Of a stretch of DNA of 64,000 nt, positions 9,103 through 16,764 are shown in pieces; the stretch's first letter is position 1, and each line of letters begins with the position of its first letter. The DNA is from Algibacter sp. L1A34 (GTDB lineage: Bacteria; Bacteroidota; Bacteroidia; Flavobacteriales; Flavobacteriaceae): assembly GCF_009796805.1 (NCBI RefSeq), contig NZ_CP047029.1, positions 1,043,501 through 1,107,500 on the forward strand. The letters run 5' to 3'. The translations under genes were made by a program, and so were the position numbers. The notes beneath the pieces were generated by a model, which was not told the origin of the DNA, ran no database searches, and saw only the letters and a list, made by a program, of their open reading frames with translations.

Positions 9103-9428
9103 AACATTCTCTTTTAACTAATACAAAATTAGTATCTTGTACTATGATTTACGATGACTTTTGTCATGTTTTTTTTACTAAACTTACACTATCTTCAATT
9201 GGTTAAAAATCTTGAGACCCTTACACATTGTTTTCATTTTACTTTTTGCAGTGTTTTATTGTATTCAACGCTCTCAGTTAATTGAAAATATCTAACTTCT
9301 AAAAACTTTTATCTATATAGTTTGCCATCTTTATGTGTAATTCTATATTTTGCTTGCTCAATTAAAATTTTGCAGATACAAGTAAAGCAAAAAGAAGAAG
9401 AAATAGCAAAATTAAAACCTTAATTACA
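9103..9428. other. 326-bp divergent intergenic region (thioredoxin-like / tag)
   Basis: Holds the minus-strand -7 box TAATTTTG (9131-9124) for the thioredoxin-like gene and an inverted repeat ATGAC-TTTT-GTCAT (9154-9167). No clear promoter for tag is visible. The 3' part is open in frame up to a stop at about 9422 and could encode a short lysine/glutamate-rich tail, but it has no start codon. Confidence 0.5.
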
Positions 9429-9992
9429 ATGACAAAACACAGATGTGGCTGGTGCGAAGGCGATGCTTTATATGAAGCTTATCACGATGAAGAATGGGGA
9501 GTTCCCGTTTATGATGATGCTACCATTTTTGAATTCTTAATATTAGAAACTTTTCAGGCCGGTTTAAGTTGGATTACAGTTTTACGGAAACGTGAAAACT
9601 TCAAAAAGGCTTTTGATAATTTCGACTATAAAAAAATTGCAGAATACAGTCAAGATAAAATGGACGATTTACTTTTGGATGCCGGCATTATTCGGAATAA
9701 ACTAAAAGTAAAAGCTACAGTTACCAATGCACAAGCCTTTATAAAAATTCAAGACGAATTTGGAAGTTTCAGCAAATACATCTGGGCTTTTGTTAAAGGA
9801 AAACCTATTAAAAACAGTGTAGATCATTATAAAAACGCACCACCAAACACAGCAATTAGCGATGCTTTAAGTAAAGACTTAAAAAAACGTGGTTTTAAAT
9901 TTGTAGGTTCTACCGTAGTTTATGCTCACATGCAAGCTACAGGAATGGTAAACGATCATGAAGTGAATTGTTTTAGGTATGCGGAAGTATAA
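9429..9992 (+). CDS. tag: DNA-3-methyladenine glycosylase I
   Basis: Removes 3-methyladenine from alkylated DNA in base-excision repair. The N-terminal HRCGWCEGDALYEAYHDEEWG with the zinc-binding Cys (the Tag zinc snap uses Cys4, His17 and C-terminal His/Cys residues) and ETFQAGLSWITVLRKRENF are hallmarks. The C-terminal HMQATGMVNDHEVNCFR holds the remaining zinc ligands. Length 187 is normal. Its 3' end overlaps the next gene by 14 bases. Confidence 0.96.
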   Translation: MTKHRCGWCEGDALYEAYHDEEWGVPVYDDATIFEFLILETFQAGLSWITVLRKRENFKKAFDNFDYKKIAEYSQDKMDDLLLDAGIIRNKLKVKATVTNAQAFIKIQDEFGSFSKYIWAFVKGKPIKNSVDHYKNAPPNTAISDALSKDLKKRGFKFVGSTVVYAHMQATGMVNDHEVNCFRYAEV

Positions 9993-10656
9993 ATTAATCT
10001 TTCTATTTTTCATTTTTATAACCTTTGAAATGGTTTCTCAGGAAAACCTCAATACTTTAGGCGAAACTAGAATTGCTGTAAACAAAAAAGTTTCGAAGGT
10101 GTATGATATTAATTTCACACTAAGATCGCGCTATTTTTTATACCAAGATAGCCACTTACATTACGACCAACAACAAGTAGATTTTTATCATTTTTCAAAA
10201 TTAAAATTAGATAAACGCCATACTTTAAGTTTAGGTGTTTATTATAGAACTAGAGCCCCTTTTGATAGTGGTAGTAATGAATTACGCTTCTTTGAGCAAT
10301 TTAGTTATAAGCAGCAAAAACTTGGCGTAAAATACGGCCATAGATTTAGAGCCGAACAACGTATACTAGATGCTAATACTATTTTTAGAGAACGTTATAG
10401 GTTTGCGGCAAACGTTCCTTTAAAGGGTGAAACACTAGACATTGGAGAACCTTATTTGACAAGTGCACTTGAAGGTTTATTAAGTTTAAGTGAAACAGAA
10501 AAACCAGAAACAGATATTAGATTAACCACCCAAATTGGTTGGCAAATTACTGAAGACATAAAATTACAAACCGGCTTAGAGCATAGACTCGAAGCTTTTA
10601 ACCTTGCTGCAAAAAACAATTTATTTATTTTAACATCGGCAACCTTAAATATTTAA
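9979..10656 (+). CDS. DUF2490 family outer-membrane protein
   Basis: A 225-residue protein with a signal peptide (about 1-20, ending near MVSQ), then repeated amphipathic beta-strands rich in aromatic and charged residues (LSLGVYYRTRAPF, KLGVKYGHRFRAEQRI) and a C-terminal strand LFILTSATLNI, typical of an 8-12-stranded outer-membrane barrel of the DUF2490 family. Function unknown. The start overlaps the end of tag by 14 bases, so it is probably co-transcribed, although no functional link to DNA repair is apparent. Confidence 0.75.
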   Translation: MRKYKLIFLFFIFITFEMVSQENLNTLGETRIAVNKKVSKVYDINFTLRSRYFLYQDSHLHYDQQQVDFYHFSKLKLDKRHTLSLGVYYRTRAPFDSGSNELRFFEQFSYKQQKLGVKYGHRFRAEQRILDANTIFRERYRFAANVPLKGETLDIGEPYLTSALEGLLSLSETEKPETDIRLTTQIGWQITEDIKLQTGLEHRLEAFNLAAKNNLFILTSATLNI

Positions 10657-10760
10657 AAACTTCCATTAAAACCTAAACTTCCGCAGTGATATAAAACATA
10701 ACTCTAAATTTCTTTATTAAACATTGATGATTGCTTATTTTAGCTTATCCAAATAATACC

Positions 10761-10768
10761 TAGTTTTG
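10761..10768 (+). promoter_or_regulatory. Predicted -7 box of the LytS-type kinase gene, leaderless
   Basis: TAGTTTTG matches TAnnTTTG and lies 5 bases before the ATG at 10774. Confidence 0.5.
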
Positions 10769-10773
10769 CTTTT

Positions 10774-12624
10774 ATGATTTCAAAATACAAAAGCTTGTGG
10801 CAATTAAGTTTTGTCATTTCTTTTTTCATGTTATTTTTCACTTGTTCAAGGCAAGATACTATTCGTCCCGAGATAGAAAAAAAACTAGTTACATTAGGTA
10901 GTTTAGCTCAAACACAACCTCAACAATCACTTCTAGAATTAGATAGTTTACTCGTAAATAATAAAAACCTAACAACTCTGGAGCGCGCCATGTTGTTGTT
11001 TAATAAAGGAGAAACTCTTTATCTAAACGATAAATTTCAAGAAGCATTTAATGTGCATTTAAAGTGTTACAAATTATTTATTGAGCTAAAAGACATATAC
11101 AATGAGGGCCGTTGCTTAATTACATTAAGTGGTGCATCTCTGCACATGGGGGATTTAGAAACATCTCAAGTTTATGCATTAAAAGCATTGAATTTAGCCC
11201 AATTAATTGGAGATACACGCATAGAGGGTAAAGCCTATAATCAGTTATTTAGTTTACATTTTAGATTAAAAGATTACGACAAAGCATTATCCTACATAAA
11301 AGCAACAGATAGTTTATACTCTAAAGGAACGGATACGCTTTCTATTATTTCCATTAAAAACAACACAGCTAGTGTTTATTTGCAATTAAAAGAATACAAC
11401 AAGGCTTTGGCGAGTTACTCGGAAGCAATGTCTTTAAGCCAATCTAAACGAAACCCAAAAATATTAGTTAGTATTTTAAATAACATAGGATACACTTATA
11501 TTGAAGCTGGTGAATACCAAAGTGCAGAAAAATTTTTAAGAGGAGCCATTTCTTTAAATAAAAATATAAAAGCGATTAATGCCGCGCCATATAAAGGCTT
11601 AGGGAATCTGTTTTTATTAATGACTAAAAACGATTCCGCTCAAGCTAATTATAATAAAGCACTAGATATATATGTTTCTAATAACAACACAAAAGATGAG
11701 ATAGAGGTTAGAGATAAGCTAATCGCTATATCTATTATGTCTGGAGATTATGTAAAGGCTTTAAACAACCAAATAGTTCGGGATAGTTTACAATTAAACG
11801 TAAGCCGTTTAGGAAAAAACAGACTTTTAAATTTTGCTAATGTCAACTATGAAGTAAAACAAAAAGAAACGGAAATTAATCATCAAAAAGAAATTAACTC
11901 CAGAAATCAATGGCTTTTAATAAGTACGGTTATGCTGTTTATATTCCTATCTATAGCAACAGCCTTTTATATATATAACACCAAATTACGTGCCGCCAAC
12001 AAAGCCTCGAAACTAGAACAAAGCTTACTGCGTGTACAAATGAATCCTCATTTTATATTCAATACACTAGCTGCTATTCAGAATATAACTTTAGAAGGAA
12101 ACCCAATAAAGTCATCGAATTATATAGCGAAGTTTTCTAAATTAATTAGGCAGAACTTCGACTATGTTAAAAAAGAATCTATTACGCTAGATAAAGAGGT
12201 CGCCATGATTTCTAACTATATAGAAACACAACAATTACGCTTTAACAATGCATTTACATATTCTATAGAAATCACAGAATCGATAGATAGCGCCATAATA
12301 AAAGTACCGCCAATGCTATTGCAGCCTTTTGTGGAAAACGCCATAGAATACGGCTTAAAAGAGAAAAAAGAAGACGGAAAACTTATCCTTAAAATAGAAA
12401 AAGAAGCACAAGGCTTGAAATTTGTTGTTTTAGATAACGGCATAGGAAGATCTGCAAAAGCAAAGCAAGAAAAAATAACAGAAGAGCTCCACGCAACATC
12501 TATTTTTATAGAGCGTTTAAAAATGAGAAAAAAGGGTGAAGAGAAAACCTTTATTATCGAAGATTTATTTGATAATGACAACAACCCTATTGGTACTAAA
12601 GTATTTTTTAAATTAAAAATTTAA
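10774..12624 (+). CDS. TPR-containing LytS-type sensor histidine kinase
   Basis: A 616-residue sensor. It starts with a lipoprotein-like signal (MLFFTCSRQ, Cys near residue 24), then TPR-type helical repeats (about 35-360) likely in the periplasm, a short coiled coil, a membrane segment (about 381-401), a His_kinase domain with phosphoacceptor His426 in QMNPHFIFNTLAAIQN, and a HATPase with PFVENAIEYGLK and VVLDNGIGRS. It is a Bacteroidota YehU/LytS-like kinase with a TPR sensor. Its stop overlaps the response-regulator start by one base (TAATG), so they are co-translated partners. Confidence 0.92.
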   Translation: MISKYKSLWQLSFVISFFMLFFTCSRQDTIRPEIEKKLVTLGSLAQTQPQQSLLELDSLLVNNKNLTTLERAMLLFNKGETLYLNDKFQEAFNVHLKCYKLFIELKDIYNEGRCLITLSGASLHMGDLETSQVYALKALNLAQLIGDTRIEGKAYNQLFSLHFRLKDYDKALSYIKATDSLYSKGTDTLSIISIKNNTASVYLQLKEYNKALASYSEAMSLSQSKRNPKILVSILNNIGYTYIEAGEYQSAEKFLRGAISLNKNIKAINAAPYKGLGNLFLLMTKNDSAQANYNKALDIYVSNNNTKDEIEVRDKLIAISIMSGDYVKALNNQIVRDSLQLNVSRLGKNRLLNFANVNYEVKQKETEINHQKEINSRNQWLLISTVMLFIFLSIATAFYIYNTKLRAANKASKLEQSLLRVQMNPHFIFNTLAAIQNITLEGNPIKSSNYIAKFSKLIRQNFDYVKKESITLDKEVAMISNYIETQQLRFNNAFTYSIEITESIDSAIIKVPPMLLQPFVENAIEYGLKEKKEDGKLILKIEKEAQGLKFVVLDNGIGRSAKAKQEKITEELHATSIFIERLKMRKKGEEKTFIIEDLFDNDNNPIGTKVFFKLKI

Positions 12625-13361
12625 TGATAAAAGCAGTTATAATAGAAGACGAGTTTAATGCTTTAAATACGTTAGACAAACTTATTAAATACACCCAAAA
12701 AGATATTGAGGTTATTGCTAAAATAGATAATGTTACAGACGCTATAACATTTTTAAAAAGCCAAACTCCAGATCTTGTTTTTTTGGATATTGAACTTATT
12801 GGCGGCAATGCGTTTCAAATACTAGAAGCTCTAGATAGTATTGCTTTCAAAATAATTTTCACAACGGCCTATGATGAGTTTGCTATAAAAGCCATTAAAT
12901 TCGATACTATCGATTATTTATTAAAACCTATAGATTCTGAAGAATTATCGGAATGTATTGATAGATTTAGAATTGCTTTTAAAAAGGAACAAGTTTATAA
13001 AAATGCGATAGATAAGGTTTCGGAAATTAATGATAAGGAACTTCAAAAAACATTATTAATTAAAACTGCAGATGCACAATATTTTCTTCAAACAAAAGAT
13101 ATTGTTCGTTGCCAATCCGATGGTGCTTATACTATTTTTCATACTGTAGACAAAAAAATAATGAGTGCTCGCAACTTAAAATATTATGAAAATATTTTAA
13201 GCGAACACACCTTTGTACGCGTACATCAATCGCATTTAGTAAATATAAAATACATAAAATCGATTAATGCTAACAATACCGTTTGCTTAACAAACGATGA
13301 AAGAATACCAGTCGCTACACGAAAAAAATCTTACTTAAAACAGCTTTTAGACACCCTATAA
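12624..13361 (+). CDS. LytTR-type response regulator
   Basis: DNA-binding partner of the kinase just upstream. An N-terminal receiver domain (about 1-118) has acidic residues EDE near 8-10, phosphoacceptor aspartate in LVFLDIELIGGNAFQIL, and the lysine in LLKPID. The C-terminal LytTR domain (about 140-245) has VRCQSDGAYTIFHT and HLVNIKYIKSI. LytTR proteins usually bind paired direct repeats. The targets are unknown, but the five-gene cluster starting 108 bases downstream on the same strand is an obvious candidate; that cluster has its own -7 box. Confidence 0.95.
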   Translation: MIKAVIIEDEFNALNTLDKLIKYTQKDIEVIAKIDNVTDAITFLKSQTPDLVFLDIELIGGNAFQILEALDSIAFKIIFTTAYDEFAIKAIKFDTIDYLLKPIDSEELSECIDRFRIAFKKEQVYKNAIDKVSEINDKELQKTLLIKTADAQYFLQTKDIVRCQSDGAYTIFHTVDKKIMSARNLKYYENILSEHTFVRVHQSHLVNIKYIKSINANNTVCLTNDERIPVATRKKSYLKQLLDTL

Positions 13362-13424
13362 GCGCAAATACAAAACAGAAAATGGCGAATGTAAAACGGT
13401 TTTAAAATCATCCTATTCAAATCT

Positions 13425-13432
13425 TAGTTTTG
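13425..13432 (+). promoter_or_regulatory. Predicted -7 box of the five-gene unknown cluster
   Basis: TAGTTTTG, 36 bases before the ATG at 13469. An AAAAC-GTTTT inverted repeat (about 13393-13403) lies just upstream and might be an operator. Confidence 0.45.
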
Positions 13433-13468
13433 AGGTATATAAACAAATAACCTTTAAATAAAAAGATC

Positions 13469-13879
13469 ATGGGATTAAAAGAAAACAGATTTACAAGAAC
13501 CTTTCAAGAAGAACAATTTCCAGAATTAAAAGATCAAATAATTGAAGCTGCAAGTTTCGATGTTGCTTTTAATATTGAATGGAGTACTTTATTCGAAGAC
13601 CGCTTTTTACACCTTTATAACGACTCCTACCCAAAAATATATTTCTTACCTCTTATAGAAGCCTTTAAGTCTATCACTACAGACGATATGGGTAAAGAAG
13701 CCTTATCTGAAAGCTTAAAAGAAATACACATCACAAACACTAAAGATCATCACAATCCTAAAAATGCTTATTCATTTTCTAACGGAGTTTTAACTGTAGA
13801 CCACAGCCCGATACTTAATGCAGATGATATTGACAACCGAACTAAGGTGTTAGTTAATTTGTTGGAAAACAATTTATAA
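13469..13879 (+). CDS. Unknown protein with MGLKE/EDRF-HLYND domain (short paralogue)
   Basis: A 136-residue protein with no signal peptide or membrane segment, so cytoplasmic. It aligns without gaps to the first 136 residues of the protein at 15604, about half the positions being identical by my count. The best-conserved stretches are MGLKE at the start, EDRF.HLYND..PKIYFLPL, IEAFK, and HSP..NAD. I do not recognise the family. First gene of a five-gene same-strand cluster with gaps of 42, 15, 38 and 6 bases. A stand-alone copy and a fused copy of one domain in one operon suggests they form a complex or recognise a common partner. Confidence 0.8.
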   Translation: MGLKENRFTRTFQEEQFPELKDQIIEAASFDVAFNIEWSTLFEDRFLHLYNDSYPKIYFLPLIEAFKSITTDDMGKEALSESLKEIHITNTKDHHNPKNAYSFSNGVLTVDHSPILNADDIDNRTKVLVNLLENNL

Positions 13880-13921
13880 GTAAAAGTTTAACGTGTAATT
13901 TAATTAGTAATAGTTATTGAT

Positions 13922-14893
13922 ATGTATAGATCTATTTTTTATATTATTTTAATCGGATTGTTTTTATCGCTTGCGAGTTGTAAAGTTTCTGGAGTGGAAG
14001 CTAAAAAAGGACTTGTAGCATATTTAAAAATGCATCATAAAGACAAGTATGAGGTTCTAACTTTTAAAAGAAACTTTAACGCAGCTAGCATGAACCCAGA
14101 TTTATTTTGGGTAGAATTAGAGCTTAAAGAAAACCCAGATATAGTAATAAGCTTTGAATGGAATGCTAAAAACAAAGCATTATACATCTCCTCTCAATAC
14201 AGCCAAGACAGAAGTATTGAATCTTTAACACGTTACCAAGAAGAAGAAATTGTAATAAAAAAGGAATTACACGAGGCATTGGATGATGATGTTCTAGATA
14301 TGGATGTGAATGTGTTTAACCAAACTATTAGCATCAGTTTAGAAACAGAACCATCTCAAAAAGACTTTGAACACTTTTCGAGAAAAATACGTTACGTTTT
14401 AGAGGATTACCCAAATACCTGGACTAGTGAGGCTCATGTAAACTTTAAAACAAAAACAGAAGAGAAAGGATTTTATCAACTTATAGTAAAACCGAATACT
14501 TACAATGATAGTAACAAATCATTTAGATACTATCCAAACTCGATTGTTACAAATAATTTTGGATCCAAAAAAGCTGAAAACATTGATCGTATTATACAAA
14601 AAAAATTTTCTAAACCAGATGCTCCAGTTTTTCTGAATAACATCTGGGTAAACCAAACGCAACTAAACTCATTTTACATTGCTCTTGAAAAATACGAGCC
14701 ACTAAAAAAAGCTGAAGGAAACAGAAATATAACTGAAGGTGTAGGTATGTATATGGTAAAAATGACCTATCCAAACCTTGAAATGGAAACCTTAGCATAC
14801 TACGATTACAAAACAACACCACGAGATGGCATCTCTCTTTATCTAATAGATCAATTACCAGAAGATTACAAATACTTAATAGAACATTCATAA
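13922..14893 (+). CDS. Unknown lipoprotein
   Basis: A 323-residue protein with a clear lipoprotein signal: hydrophobic residues 5-18 and the lipobox LASC with Cys20, so it is exported and lipid-anchored. The remainder is mixed alpha/beta with no domain I can name. Residues after the cysteine (KVSGVEAKK) lack a strong acidic surface-export signal, so the periplasmic face is more likely. Second gene of the five-gene cluster; it is the only exported member, which separates it physically from the cytoplasmic partners. Confidence 0.75.
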   Translation: MYRSIFYIILIGLFLSLASCKVSGVEAKKGLVAYLKMHHKDKYEVLTFKRNFNAASMNPDLFWVELELKENPDIVISFEWNAKNKALYISSQYSQDRSIESLTRYQEEEIVIKKELHEALDDDVLDMDVNVFNQTISISLETEPSQKDFEHFSRKIRYVLEDYPNTWTSEAHVNFKTKTEEKGFYQLIVKPNTYNDSNKSFRYYPNSIVTNNFGSKKAENIDRIIQKKFSKPDAPVFLNNIWVNQTQLNSFYIALEKYEPLKKAEGNRNITEGVGMYMVKMTYPNLEMETLAYYDYKTTPRDGISLYLIDQLPEDYKYLIEHS

Positions 14894-14908
14894 TATCATT
14901 TTTATACC

Positions 14909-15565
14909 ATGAATAAAACAAGTTATTACAAAGCGTTTGTTGCCCAAACGCCAGAGGAAATCTTACAGTCTGTTTTAAAAAAAAATGAAGATGTATTAAT
15001 AGCCATTTCATTGAGTAATGGAATGTATGTAGAAGGCATAATTCTAGATATTAAAGAAAATAGCAGTCAGCAAAAATCGGTTTGTATGCTTTCTCAAGGT
15101 AAACAAGTATCCTTTTTTAACATCTATAACATAGCATTCATAACTATAAAACAACCAGAAAAAATGGTTGTAGAATTATCTAAAGGCTCTATTAGCAGGC
15201 AAATATCGTCCACCAATCAAGAGCTTACTGTATTGCAACTAAAACGCTGGTTAAATACTGAAAAAAATCTATTCGGAAATCAAATAAAAGAACTCAACAT
15301 AGACCACCTTCCTTTAGATCAATTAAATAACAGATTGAATGTTCAAGATATTTTTGCTGCCTTGAAAAGAGCTATAGATCAAATAACAAAAGACACATTA
15401 GGGCAAGATGCTTGGCAAGGCATCGATACCATTGTTTTGCAACAAGCAGACAAGCTACAGTTAAATATTCAAGTAAAAACCTTAACAATATCTATGGCTG
15501 TTAGCAAAGCCTTACCAGAAAAACTATCTAATATTTTAGAAGAAAAGCTTCTTCAGGTATTATAA
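14909..15565 (+). CDS. Unknown cytoplasmic protein, possible N-terminal small beta-barrel
   Basis: A 218-residue protein without signal or membrane segment. The N-terminal 80 residues (EDVLIAISLSNGMYVEGIILDIKE followed by VCMLSQGKQVSFFNIYNIAFITI) have the strand pattern of an Sm-like or related small barrel. The C-terminal part (about 95-218) is helical, ending in a beta-helix motif like LQLNIQVKTLTISMAVSKAL. No catalytic motif is seen. The barrel reading is inference from pattern only. Third gene of the cluster, 15 bases after the lipoprotein. Confidence 0.7.
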   Translation: MNKTSYYKAFVAQTPEEILQSVLKKNEDVLIAISLSNGMYVEGIILDIKENSSQQKSVCMLSQGKQVSFFNIYNIAFITIKQPEKMVVELSKGSISRQISSTNQELTVLQLKRWLNTEKNLFGNQIKELNIDHLPLDQLNNRLNVQDIFAALKRAIDQITKDTLGQDAWQGIDTIVLQQADKLQLNIQVKTLTISMAVSKALPEKLSNILEEKLLQVL

Positions 15566-15603
15566 AAAATAAAAATTCATTTAAAACATTAAAAAATAAA
15601 ATT

Positions 15604-16758
15604 ATGGGACTTAAAGAAAAAAGAATTATTCAAGCATTTCAAAACGATTTATTTCCAGCATTAGAAACTGAGATTAACACGGCGGCAGGCTACACAGTTC
15701 CCTTAAATATTTCGTGGAACACTTTAATGGAAGATCGTTTTTCTCATTTATATAACGATACGTTTCCTAAAATATACTTTTTACCATTAATAGAAGCTTT
15801 CAAAGCCATTTGTATAGACAGTATGGGGGTAGAACTTTTGCAGACCGGATTAAAAAACGTGATTATTGTAAATGAAAACAACGAGCATAATTTAGAACGC
15901 GCTATTACTTTTGAAGATGGCATTTTAAAAATTAACCACAGCCCCGTTATCAATGCAGATAAGATAAAAGACAGAGCTGCACGTATCACTTCTTTATTAG
16001 AAGATAAATTAGAAGACTTTACTGAAGCACCAACAGAAACCACAACTTCTGAATCTAAAAACAAAGAAGAAGCCAAGGAAACTCCTAAAATGGATATCCA
16101 AGAATTATACAATCAATCGTTTCTTATTTCAGCAGAAAAACAAGAAATTTTTGGAGAAATGGTAGATGGTTTAGGCTGGAGTTGTGATATGCTAGAGGGG
16201 AAGTTAACTTACGGAAACGATAAAGTTTTTGACATACAGGTTATAGGAACATATTCTGAAAATGAAAAGAGCTGGTTATGGGCTTGGGGCAATACACAAA
16301 GTGGTATTCCTGAAAAGTTTTTACAAACCGCTCTAGGTATGAAAGCAATAGGAGAAGCTTATCAAATAGACGATTTAACCAATCCAAAAAAAGAACTAGA
16401 CTCAGACCCAGGTGCTTATTTTTCTACCATTGCTTCTGCCATGTTAAAAGAGAGTTGTTATGTTCCATTAACTTTTAAAGGATTAACTGTTTATGTTACC
16501 ATAACTTCAGAAGAAGCAGACAGTAAAGCGCGAACTGCTCCAGCTCTACTTTGTTCTCATTTTACTAAAATTGCAGCAAGCTATACGTTCCCTCATAAGT
16601 ACAGTCTATATTTTTATCTAAAAGCAAAAGGCTACGAAGTAGAACTTCCAGGTAACAATATTATTGCTAAAAAAGATGATGATCAAATTTTAGGAATCTT
16701 TGACTTAAAAGGAAGACTCATGAAAATTTCTAATTCAAAACTAACAGTTAAAGCCTAA
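15604..16758 (+). CDS. MGLKE-domain and DUF6882-like fusion protein
   Basis: A 384-residue cytoplasmic protein with two parts. Residues 1-136 are the paralogue of the gene at 13469 (MGLKEKR, EDRFSHLYNDTFPKIYFLPLIEAFK). After an acidic Glu/Thr/Lys linker (about 137-162), the C-terminal part (about 165-384) resembles DUF6882, with GWSCDMLEGKLTYG and the distinctive SWLWAWGN. DUF6882 has no known function to my knowledge. Its stop is 6 bases before the M48 protease, so the two are likely translated together. Possible substrate-recognition or scaffold partner of the protease (inference). Confidence 0.75.
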   Translation: MGLKEKRIIQAFQNDLFPALETEINTAAGYTVPLNISWNTLMEDRFSHLYNDTFPKIYFLPLIEAFKAICIDSMGVELLQTGLKNVIIVNENNEHNLERAITFEDGILKINHSPVINADKIKDRAARITSLLEDKLEDFTEAPTETTTSESKNKEEAKETPKMDIQELYNQSFLISAEKQEIFGEMVDGLGWSCDMLEGKLTYGNDKVFDIQVIGTYSENEKSWLWAWGNTQSGIPEKFLQTALGMKAIGEAYQIDDLTNPKKELDSDPGAYFSTIASAMLKESCYVPLTFKGLTVYVTITSEEADSKARTAPALLCSHFTKIAASYTFPHKYSLYFYLKAKGYEVELPGNNIIAKKDDDQILGIFDLKGRLMKISNSKLTVKA

Positions 16759-16764
16759 AATATT

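Noticed and set aside
9302-9424. Open stretch ending in a Lys/Glu-rich tail (IQVKQKEEEIAKLKP) before tag
   Set aside because: It has no start codon and no upstream coding signal, so it could be a remnant or chance. Too weak to call a pseudogene.
10774-13361. Phage-defence or toxin module including the two-component pair
   Set aside because: The pair is a normal LytS/LytTR sensor system by motifs. Only the downstream five-gene cluster lacks an explanation, so I kept them separate.
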